A stretch of DNA of 64,000 nucleotides from Bryobacteraceae bacterium. Lineage in GTDB: Bacteria > Acidobacteriota > Terriglobia > Bryobacterales > Bryobacteraceae. A model generated the notes under the pieces. The model worked only from the letters and a program-made list of their open reading frames with translations, ran no database searches and was not told where the DNA came from. The stretch lies in assembly GCA_025056865.1 (NCBI GenBank), contig JANWVO010000048.1, positions 186,001 to 250,000 on the forward strand. The letters are read 5' to 3'. A program made the position numbers and the translations under genes. This document shows, piece by piece, positions 57,501-64,000 of this stretch. Each line of letters starts with the position of its first letter. Positions within the stretch are counted from its first letter, which is position 1.

Positions 57501-58145
57501 ATGAAGCTGGCTGTCATTCGCCGGTGGGCGTTGTGGATTCTCGTTGGAGCGCTGGCAACGGGGCCCGCCGCGGGGTTGGCGCAGACGCCTCCGCAGCCGC
57601 AGCCCTCCGCCGGGCAGGAAGGGTTCCGCCAGCAGCCCGGTGGCCAGGGGCTGGAAGTGGCAGCTCCCGTGGATCCGAAGACCTACAAGATTGGCGTCGA
57701 GGACGTCCTCGGCATTCGCGTCTGGCGCGAAGCGGAGCTCAGCGGCAGCGTCGTGGTCCGGCCGGATGGGAAGATCACAATGCCGCTTGCGGGCGAGATA
57801 GAGGCCGCTGGGCTCACTCCGGAGCAGCTCGGGCAGCGCATTGCGGAGGCGCTGAGCAGGTTTCTGACGAAGCCGGAGGTCATCGTGTCCGTGCTCGATG
57901 TCCGCAGCAAGAGATACTACGTTTCCGGCAATGTGCTGCGGTCCGGCCCGGTGCCGCTGGTGACGCCCACGACTGTCCTCCAGGCCCTGAGTAGCGCCGG
58001 ACTCGGGCCGTGGGCGAAGAAGAGCAAGATCGTGATCATGCGCGGCACCCAGCGGCTGAAGTTCAACTACAACGAAGTGATCAAGGGGAAGAAGCTGGAA
58101 CAGAACATCTTCCTCCAGGACGGCGACCACATTTTCGTGCCTTGA
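57501..58145 (+). CDS. Polysaccharide export protein (Wza-like)
   Basis: This 214-residue exported protein has a signal peptide (about 1-26, GLAQ) with no lipobox. A Pro/Gln-rich linker precedes a Poly_export domain (YKIGVEDVLGIRVWREAELSG, DGKITMPLAGEIEAAGLT) and a single SLBB domain near the C-terminus. It is about half the length of Escherichia Wza, resembling the shorter exporters found with GumB-like systems. The ATG at 57501 has GGAGGG upstream. It begins an operon with the Wzz/GumC-like and BY-kinase genes. Confidence 0.88.
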   Translation: MKLAVIRRWALWILVGALATGPAAGLAQTPPQPQPSAGQEGFRQQPGGQGLEVAAPVDPKTYKIGVEDVLGIRVWREAELSGSVVVRPDGKITMPLAGEIEAAGLTPEQLGQRIAEALSRFLTKPEVIVSVLDVRSKRYYVSGNVLRSGPVPLVTPTTVLQALSSAGLGPWAKKSKIVIMRGTQRLKFNYNEVIKGKKLEQNIFLQDGDHIFVP

Positions 58146-58165
58146 GCACCCCGGAGGACTGTCCG

Positions 58166-59872
58166 ATGTCAGCTACCACGATTCCATCCGCGGCCCCGCC
58201 CATGGACCAGCCGATCTCCGTGCCGCGCAGGCCTCTGGACTTCGAGGACTACATTGACATCCTCCGCAGGCACCGGTCCTGGATTCTGGGGCCGACGTTT
58301 CTCGGCCTGGTCTTCGGCGTGGTCACGGCGTTTCTGTGGGAGGACTCCTACGTCGCCCGTGGCAAGATCCGCGTTACTCCGCCTCAGGTGCCGGCCCGGT
58401 TCGTGCCGGGCAATGTCAGCGAGGAGATGACGGCGCGGATCAACGCCATCGCGCAGGAAATCATTACGCGGTCCAGCCTCCAGAACCTGATCCAGACTTA
58501 CAACCTGTACCCGGATGACCGGAAGCGGCTGCCGATGGAGGACGTCATCGACAGGATGAGGCGCGCCATCGGCATCGACAACATCCAGTCGTATTCGCGC
58601 TCCGGCTCGCCACAGTACCACGTCTTCACGGTCAGCTTCGTATATTCCGACCGCCGGCTCGCGCAGAAGATCTGCTCCGAGCTGATCGACCGCTTCACCA
58701 GGCAGAGCATCGAGAGCCGGCTGAACAGCTCGCGGCAAACGACGCTGTTCCTTTCGGATCAGTACGAAGCCGCCAAGCGCGAGCTGGACGAGATCGACGC
58801 CCGGATCGCAGTATTCAAGTCGAAGTATTTCGGCGAGCTTCCCGAGCAGGAGCAGCTCGTCATGACGCGCCTGTCTGGCATGGAGTCCACTCTCCAGGCC
58901 ACAGCGGGCCAGCTCAGCCGCGCCCAGCAGGACAAGCTCCAGCTCGAGACGCAGCTGCGCGATCTCCGCGAGCAGGCGGCCGCCCTCGTGCAGCCGGCTC
59001 CGGCTGCCGAATCATCTGCTGTCGCCGCACAGCGCAACCCGAAGATCGCCGAGCTTCAGCGCGAGATTGAAAGGGCGCGCAATTCGCTGCGCGTGCTTCG
59101 GGAAAGCTACACGGAATCGCATCCCGACGTGCAGCGCCTGGTGGCATTCATCGAAGGGCGGGAGAAGCAGCTCGAGGAGATTTTGCAGGAGGACCGGAAA
59201 CAGCAGCAGGAGGCCGCCGCCTCGCCCGGAAGGGCGGCTGTGCACGCCATCCCGGAGGCCACGCTGGCGCGGCTGCGCGAACTCAACAGCGCCATTGTCC
59301 GCCTGCAGGCCGCCCTTCAGGCCAAGGACATGGAGATCGAGGACTACAACCGGCAGATCAACGATCTCAAGAACAGGATCCGTGCGACGCAGGCAAAGCT
59401 GGAAGGCGGCGCTGCCATCAGCCAGGAATATCTCCAGCTTGTGCGGGACCGTGAACTCGCGGCGCGCCGGTACGAGGAACTGGGGCGGAAGCTCCAGGAT
59501 TCCAGCATGGCCACGGACCTCGTGAGCCGGGGCCAGAGCGAGACGATGGAGGTGCTGGAATCCCCCGTGATCCCCGAGGAGCCCATCGCGCCCAACCGGC
59601 CGTTGATCATTGCCGTGGGCATCGCGCTCGGGGCCGCTGTCGGCATCGGGCTGGCCAGCGTCCGGGAGATCAAGGATACGTCGCTCAAGAACCTGAAGGA
59701 CGTGCGGGCCTATACCCGGCTGACAGTTCTCGGCAGCGTTCCGCTGCTTGAAAACGACTTTGTGGTGCGCCGCCGCCGGCGCATCGCCTGGCTGGCCTGG
59801 GCGCTCGCGGTCCTTGTCGGGATCCTGTTGATGGCTGGAGCCGTCTTCTACTATTACACGCAGCGGGGCTGA
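58166..59872 (+). CDS. Wzz/GumC-like polysaccharide chain-length protein
   Basis: This 568-residue inner-membrane protein has a transmembrane helix near residue 40-60 (WILGPTFLGLVFGVVTAFLW), a Wzz domain, a long coiled-coil periplasmic part (about 190-470) and a second transmembrane pair at the end, joined by the Pro-rich PEEPIAPNRPLI. It lacks the kinase domain that is fused in proteobacterial Wzc. The start at 58166 has CCGGAGG upstream. It likely controls chain length and export of an exopolysaccharide with the kinase that follows. Confidence 0.88.
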   Translation: MSATTIPSAAPPMDQPISVPRRPLDFEDYIDILRRHRSWILGPTFLGLVFGVVTAFLWEDSYVARGKIRVTPPQVPARFVPGNVSEEMTARINAIAQEIITRSSLQNLIQTYNLYPDDRKRLPMEDVIDRMRRAIGIDNIQSYSRSGSPQYHVFTVSFVYSDRRLAQKICSELIDRFTRQSIESRLNSSRQTTLFLSDQYEAAKRELDEIDARIAVFKSKYFGELPEQEQLVMTRLSGMESTLQATAGQLSRAQQDKLQLETQLRDLREQAAALVQPAPAAESSAVAAQRNPKIAELQREIERARNSLRVLRESYTESHPDVQRLVAFIEGREKQLEEILQEDRKQQQEAAASPGRAAVHAIPEATLARLRELNSAIVRLQAALQAKDMEIEDYNRQINDLKNRIRATQAKLEGGAAISQEYLQLVRDRELAARRYEELGRKLQDSSMATDLVSRGQSETMEVLESPVIPEEPIAPNRPLIIAVGIALGAAVGIGLASVREIKDTSLKNLKDVRAYTRLTVLGSVPLLENDFVVRRRRRIAWLAWALAVLVGILLMAGAVFYYYTQRG

Positions 59873-59895
59873 GAACAGCTCGCGGGGAGAACAGC

Positions 59896-60753
59896 ATGAG
59901 CAGAGTTCACGACGCCTTGCGAAAGGCGCAGATTTCGGGCGCCGCCCCCGGAACCCAGCCGGGGGCGGCTCTCCCGCCGGCAGAACCCGCCGCGCGCTCT
60001 GTAGACGCGCCGTCCACGGCGCTGACGGATCTGCTGTCGAAGATCCAGACTGTGCCCTTCAGCCCGGCGCCGGACGCTTCCCTGCTCGATCCGTCGCGCC
60101 CCGGAGAGGCGCCCGCCGAAGAGTTCCGCAGCCTGCGCACCAGGCTGAACCATATCCAGTCCCTTCAGCCCATCCACTCGCTGGTCATTACCTCGCCATC
60201 GCCTGCGGAAGGGAAGTCCTTTACCGCGGCGAATCTGGCCATCGCCCAGGCGCAGCTCGAAGGCAATTTTACCCTTCTGGCAGACTTCGATTTCCGCCGG
60301 CCAGTCATCCACACGCTCTTTCAGCAGCCGCGCTCGCCCGGCATCACGGACTACCTCCAGGGCAAGGTGCCGCTGGAGGCGATCATCAAGAGGCTGGAAG
60401 GCACGAACCTCTTCATCATGACGGCGGGAGAGGCCGTGTTGAATCCGCTGGAACTGCTCAACCTGCCCGAAGCGAAGCAGCTCATCGAGGAGCTGCCGGC
60501 GCTATTCAACTGGGTGATCATCGATACGCCCCCGCTGCTGTTCGCTGCGGACGCGAACCTGCTGTCGACCATGGCGCACGCCCTGCTCATGGTTGTGCGA
60601 ATCGGCACCACCACCATCGACTCGGTGACGCGCGCCATCGGCTCCCTTTGCCAGAACAACATCCTCGGAATCGTTGTCAATGCCGCGCAGAAGAGCGAAC
60701 TTTACAGCAAGTACACGTACTACCACTCCTACTATGCGGCCCAAGACAGCTGA
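59896..60753 (+). CDS. BY-kinase (CpsD/CapB-like tyrosine kinase)
   Basis: This 285-residue cytosolic ATPase/tyrosine kinase has Walker A SPSPAEGKS, Walker A' DFDFRRP and Walker B VIIDTPPLL. Its C-terminus is Tyr-rich (YSKYTYYHSYYAAQDS), the expected autophosphorylation cluster. It would act with the separate Wzz/GumC-like membrane protein 23 bases upstream. The split layout is usual in Firmicutes and also known in other phyla. It regulates polymerisation or export. Confidence 0.9.
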   Translation: MSRVHDALRKAQISGAAPGTQPGAALPPAEPAARSVDAPSTALTDLLSKIQTVPFSPAPDASLLDPSRPGEAPAEEFRSLRTRLNHIQSLQPIHSLVITSPSPAEGKSFTAANLAIAQAQLEGNFTLLADFDFRRPVIHTLFQQPRSPGITDYLQGKVPLEAIIKRLEGTNLFIMTAGEAVLNPLELLNLPEAKQLIEELPALFNWVIIDTPPLLFAADANLLSTMAHALLMVVRIGTTTIDSVTRAIGSLCQNNILGIVVNAAQKSELYSKYTYYHSYYAAQDS

Positions 60754-60780
60754 CGGGATTGCCTGCTGTTGATCCGGGCC

Positions 60781-61374
60781 ATGAGCGGCGACGTTCCGGG
60801 CATCCAGAAGCCGCCCTCCTGGCTGTGCCGGCTGGCAGCCGGCGTCGATGCGGGCGCCGCAGCCGCCCTGGCCGTGCTGGGCTGGTTCGCCCTGCACTCT
60901 CGGCTTCTGGGAGAACCCTGGTGGGCGAAGTTCAACATGGCAGCAGCGGCCATTTACGGCAGCGACGTGTTCTGGATGGGCCGCAGCCGCGCGACGCTCG
61001 CCGGAGCCGCTCTTCTGTTTCTCGTCTATACTTTGTTGGGTGTAATCTTCGCCCTTCTGGCAGGGCGCCGCGGGGCCTGGCGGAGCCTGCTGCTTGCGCT
61101 GTTGTGGATGGGGCTCTGGCACATGGTGGCGGAGCGTTTTGTCTGGCCCTGGCTCGACGGGGCTGCGCCGCAGTATTTCAGCCGGCTCGCCACTGCGCCC
61201 GCTCACCTGGCGGCAGCCATCCTGCTGTTGCGGTCTCCTTCCCGCCTCCAGAAGCTTGAATCCCTCTTTCAGCCCGAGCCGCTGCCTCCAGCGCTTCCTC
61301 CTGCTCCCCCGGACGCAGCCGGGGATGCGGAGACGCAAGAGCCGGCGCCCCGGGCGGATTCCGATCATTGTTGA
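60781..61374 (+). CDS. Membrane protein of unknown function in the exopolysaccharide operon
   Basis: I do not recognise the family. The 197-residue protein has about four transmembrane helices (AAGVDAGAAAALAVLGWFAL, LAGAALLFLVYTLLGVIFAL, RSLLLALLWMGLWHMVAERF, LATAPAHLAAAILLL). A Pro/Ala-rich C-terminal tail of about 50 residues follows. The conserved-looking residues are WP and RF in the second half (WHMVAERFVWPWLDG). It lies 27 bases after the BY-kinase and before bamA. It could be a membrane partner of export or an O-antigen-type accessory, but this is only context. Confidence 0.6.
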   Translation: MSGDVPGIQKPPSWLCRLAAGVDAGAAAALAVLGWFALHSRLLGEPWWAKFNMAAAAIYGSDVFWMGRSRATLAGAALLFLVYTLLGVIFALLAGRRGAWRSLLLALLWMGLWHMVAERFVWPWLDGAAPQYFSRLATAPAHLAAAILLLRSPSRLQKLESLFQPEPLPPALPPAPPDAAGDAETQEPAPRADSDHC

Positions 61375-61498
61375 GCCTCTGCCGATTTGGCTAGAATGAA
61401 GTCTTTGAGCCCTCAAGCCGAGTTCATGGGTGAAACGCCTGCGCCGCGTCCAACGTCACAGTCGCAGGCGCTATCAGAAAGGACCGTTTCTGCTTAAG

Positions 61499-64000
61499 AT
61501 GTCCTTCGGGCGACTGAGCCTGTCCGTCATCCCCCTGTGCCTGCTCATCCTCCCGGGCGCCCTGTCCGCATCCCTGAACGCCGAGGCGCAGGCGCCGGCC
61601 GCGCAACAGGCACAGCCACCGGCAGCCAAGCCGAAGAGCCCGTTCGAGACGGTTCCCGCGGCGGAAGCGCAGCCGCCAACGCCCCCCAAGCCCGCAGAGG
61701 CGAAGAAGCCCGGCCCCTTCGAAACCGTTCCCGAGGCGAAAGAACCGGAGGCGCCGAAGCCCGCCGCGCCCGAGGCCGAGGCGCCGAAACCTGGCGCGCC
61801 CGTCGTGGTTCCTGATGTCATCGAAGCCATCGAGTTCCGCGGCTCGCGCCGCGTACCCCAGGACACGCTGCGCGCCCTGATCTATTCGCGGAGGGGGGAC
61901 AAGTACGACCCGGAGGCGGTCCACCGGGATTTCATGGCGCTGTGGAACACGGGGCGCTACGATGACATCACCGTCGAGCGCGAGCCGGGCAAGACAGGCT
62001 GGATCATCCGCTTCCTCCTCACGGAGCGGCGCGTCATCCGCACCATCAAATACGAGGGCGTCAAGTCGCTCACCGTGTCCGAGATCCTCGACCGTTTCAA
62101 GGAGCGCCGCGTCGGTCTGGCCGTCGAGCAGCAGTTCGATCAGGGCAAGGTGCAGCGCGCCACGAACGTGCTGAAAGAGTACCTCGCCGAGCGCGGCCGC
62201 CAATTCGCCACTGTCACTCCTGTGGTTCGCCAGATTCCGCCTTCCTCGGTGGAGCTGACCTTCCGCGTCGAGGAAGGCCCCAAGGTCAAAGTCGGCAGGA
62301 TCGAAATCCTGAACAACAAGGTGTTCGGGGACCGCGCCGTCCGCCGCGCCATGAGGAACCTGCGGCCCGTCGGCATTCCGTACAGCATCTTCCTCGAGAA
62401 CCTCTTCGCCAAGACGTTCGATCAGGCCAAGCTCGACGAAGACAAGGAGCGCATCCGCTTCTTCTACTCCTCGCGCGGCTACTTCCTCGCGCGCGTCGTG
62501 GACAGCGAGGTGAAACTCCGCGACTACCGGGGCAGGCTGTGGATTCCGCCATTCCTGGCCACCAAGCCCGGCAAGAAAGCGGATATCCGGCTTGACGTGG
62601 AGGAAGGCTCGCTGTACCGGATCCGCAACGTCAACTTCGTCGGCGTGAAGGCGCTGAAGACGCCGGAGCTGTTCGTCAAACCCATCTTCGGCATGGGACC
62701 GGGCGACATCTTCAGCACGGAGAAGCTCCAGAAGGGCATCAAGAACTTCCAGAAGTTTTACGGCGAGCTTGGCTACATCGACGCCGTTCCCGAGCCCGAT
62801 TTCAACCCGCTGCCCAACGGGCAGATCGATCTGACCATCAACGTCGACGAGGGCAAGCAGTTCTTCGTCCGCCGCATCGACTTCCAGGGCAACACCACCA
62901 CGCGCGACAAGGTCATCCGCCGCGAGCTGCTTCTGGACGAAGGCGACATGTACAACACCCGGCTGTGGGAGCTGAGCATCCTGCGCCTGAACCAGCTCGG
63001 CTACTTCGAGGCGCTCAAGGAAGAAGAAGCCGCCACCATCACGCGCGACACGCGGAACAACACCGTCGACATCACGCTGAAGGTGAAGGAACGCGGCAAG
63101 AACAGCGTGACCCTGAACGGCGGCGTCTCCGGCATCGCCGGCAGCTTCATCGGCTTCGGCTACGCGACCAACAACTTCCTCGGGCTCGGCGAGACGCTCT
63201 CCATCAGCGCCGAACTCGGCGACCGCCTCCGCAACGTCACCTTCGGCTTCACCGAACCCTATCTGTTCGACCGGCCCATTTCGGCGGGCTTCACCGTCTA
63301 CACGCAGCGCTTCAACTACGACCAGGCCCGCGAAGTGTCGCTGTTCTCCGGCCGCAACCTCATTCCGCTGTACGAGGCCATCGGCCGCGACAACCTGCTC
63401 AATTACGTGTCGAACGGCTGGGGCGGCACGCTGTTCATCAGCTACCCGCTGCGCCGGACCTTCGCGCGGCTCAGCCTCACTTACGGCTACGACCGCTCCA
63501 ACATCCGGGCGCTGAACACGTCCTCCAACAGCTACTTCCAGTACTCGAACTTCCTCAACTTCGAAGGTCCGAACTCGCTGTCGGGCATCGTCACCAGCCG
63601 CGTCATTCCGGCGTACACCTACAACACGGTTGATCACCCAATCACGCCCTCCCGCGGCAAGAGCTTCTTCGCCTCCATCTCCTTCGCTGGCGGTCCGCTG
63701 GGCGGCAACGTCAACCTGATCGAACCCACCGTTTCCACCACGTATTTCCGCCGCGGCCTCTCGCCGCGCCACGTCATCGGCATGCGCCTGCTGGGCCGCA
63801 TCATCAGCGGCTACGGCGGGCGCGTCGCTCCGCCCTTCAACCGGGTCTTCATGGGCGGCGAGAACGACGTGCGCGGATTCGAGATCTGGAGCATCCTGCC
63901 GTTCGTCTACATCCCCAGCGAAGGCGCGGTGAACGTGCTCAACCCCGACGGCAGCGCCCGTCAGCAGAAGGTGATCGTCGACGGCAAGGAGCAGACCGTC
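61499..64000 (+). CDS. bamA: Outer-membrane protein assembly factor BamA (3' partial)
   Basis: This Omp85-family protein inserts beta-barrels into the outer membrane. The visible part, 834 residues, has a signal peptide (about 1-30) and a Pro/Ala/Lys-rich linker with a repeated PFETVP. POTRA domains follow (IEAIEFRGSRRVPQDTL begins the first; the others start near RTIKYEGVKSL, VKVGRIEILNN, YRIRNVNFVG and FFVRRIDFQGN). The barrel contains the MGGENDVRGFE motif before the edge. A GTG at 61430 in the same frame would give a longer, more basic signal region and is the main alternative start. The C-terminus is beyond the window. Confidence 0.93.
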   Translation, partial: MSFGRLSLSVIPLCLLILPGALSASLNAEAQAPAAQQAQPPAAKPKSPFETVPAAEAQPPTPPKPAEAKKPGPFETVPEAKEPEAPKPAAPEAEAPKPGAPVVVPDVIEAIEFRGSRRVPQDTLRALIYSRRGDKYDPEAVHRDFMALWNTGRYDDITVEREPGKTGWIIRFLLTERRVIRTIKYEGVKSLTVSEILDRFKERRVGLAVEQQFDQGKVQRATNVLKEYLAERGRQFATVTPVVRQIPPSSVELTFRVEEGPKVKVGRIEILNNKVFGDRAVRRAMRNLRPVGIPYSIFLENLFAKTFDQAKLDEDKERIRFFYSSRGYFLARVVDSEVKLRDYRGRLWIPPFLATKPGKKADIRLDVEEGSLYRIRNVNFVGVKALKTPELFVKPIFGMGPGDIFSTEKLQKGIKNFQKFYGELGYIDAVPEPDFNPLPNGQIDLTINVDEGKQFFVRRIDFQGNTTTRDKVIRRELLLDEGDMYNTRLWELSILRLNQLGYFEALKEEEAATITRDTRNNTVDITLKVKERGKNSVTLNGGVSGIAGSFIGFGYATNNFLGLGETLSISAELGDRLRNVTFGFTEPYLFDRPISAGFTVYTQRFNYDQAREVSLFSGRNLIPLYEAIGRDNLLNYVSNGWGGTLFISYPLRRTFARLSLTYGYDRSNIRALNTSSNSYFQYSNFLNFEGPNSLSGIVTSRVIPAYTYNTVDHPITPSRGKSFFASISFAGGPLGGNVNLIEPTVSTTYFRRGLSPRHVIGMRLLGRIISGYGGRVAPPFNRVFMGGENDVRGFEIWSILPFVYIPSEGAVNVLNPDGSARQQKVIVDGKEQTV

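Noticed and set aside
61424-63772. Long minus-strand frame opposite bamA
   Set aside because: Shadow of the BamA reading frame; the sense strand has signal peptide, POTRA domains and barrel motif.

Overview
The window reads as a high-GC chromosome segment from an acidobacterium, most likely of the Bryobacter/Solibacter group. This placement rests on gene content only: Oar-like outer-membrane receptors with an N-terminal carboxypeptidase-regulatory domain, Tat-exported Gfo/Idh/MocA oxidoreductases, a winged-helix/TolB-propeller membrane regulator, a microcompartment shell operon, and densely packed genes that use many GTG and TTG starts. I see no rRNA, tRNA, CRISPR array, insertion sequence or prophage.

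Layout. 0-5.2 kb: a tripartite heavy-metal RND efflux pump (outer-membrane channel cut by the window edge, lipoprotein adaptor, inner-membrane pump). 5.5-11.4 kb (minus): a protein-quality and core-function block, clpX-lon-engB-rho. 11.9-16.3 kb: an ABC exporter of the gliding-associated GldA/F/G type with a DUF4340 partner. 16.4-19.9 kb: NAD salvage (pncB-pncA), the ribosome silencing factor rsfS, a secreted M15-like candidate peptidase and hpt. 20-28.5 kb: a glycan-use locus, with a membrane-bound CadC-like regulator divergent from a GH106-type rhamnosidase and an Oar-like receptor that end at a textbook terminator. 28.5-34.3 kb: a glycan or lipid modification cluster (methyltransferase, AsnB-type amidotransferase, GT39 and GT4 glycosyltransferases). 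34.3-37 kb: two secreted proteins of unknown role around an aldo/keto reductase.

37-38.6 kb: a compact arsR-arsM-arsC operon without an efflux pump. 38.7-41.4 kb: two convergent Tat-type Gfo/Idh/MocA oxidoreductases. 41.5-46.1 kb: a TonB-dependent receptor and a beta-helix partner. 47-48.2 kb: a bacterial microcompartment shell operon (one hexamer and three pentamer genes) with no cargo enzyme next to it, which I consider the most interesting locus. 48.1-53.2 kb (minus): a DUF4149 membrane protein, a complete potABCD polyamine importer, a YbjQ protein and guanine deaminase. 53.3-56.2 kb: superoxide dismutase, gatA, gatC and a DciA-like protein. 56.3-57.2 kb: maf and an EVE-domain protein. 57.5-64 kb: an exopolysaccharide export module (Wza-like, GumC/Wzz-like, BY-kinase), an unknown membrane protein, and bamA running off the right edge.

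In combination, the window couples envelope functions (RND efflux, outer-membrane receptors, polysaccharide export, BamA) with stress and housekeeping genes. The carbohydrate theme (rhamnosidase, receptors, oxidoreductases) makes a deoxysugar role for the microcompartment shell worth testing, but nothing in the window proves it.
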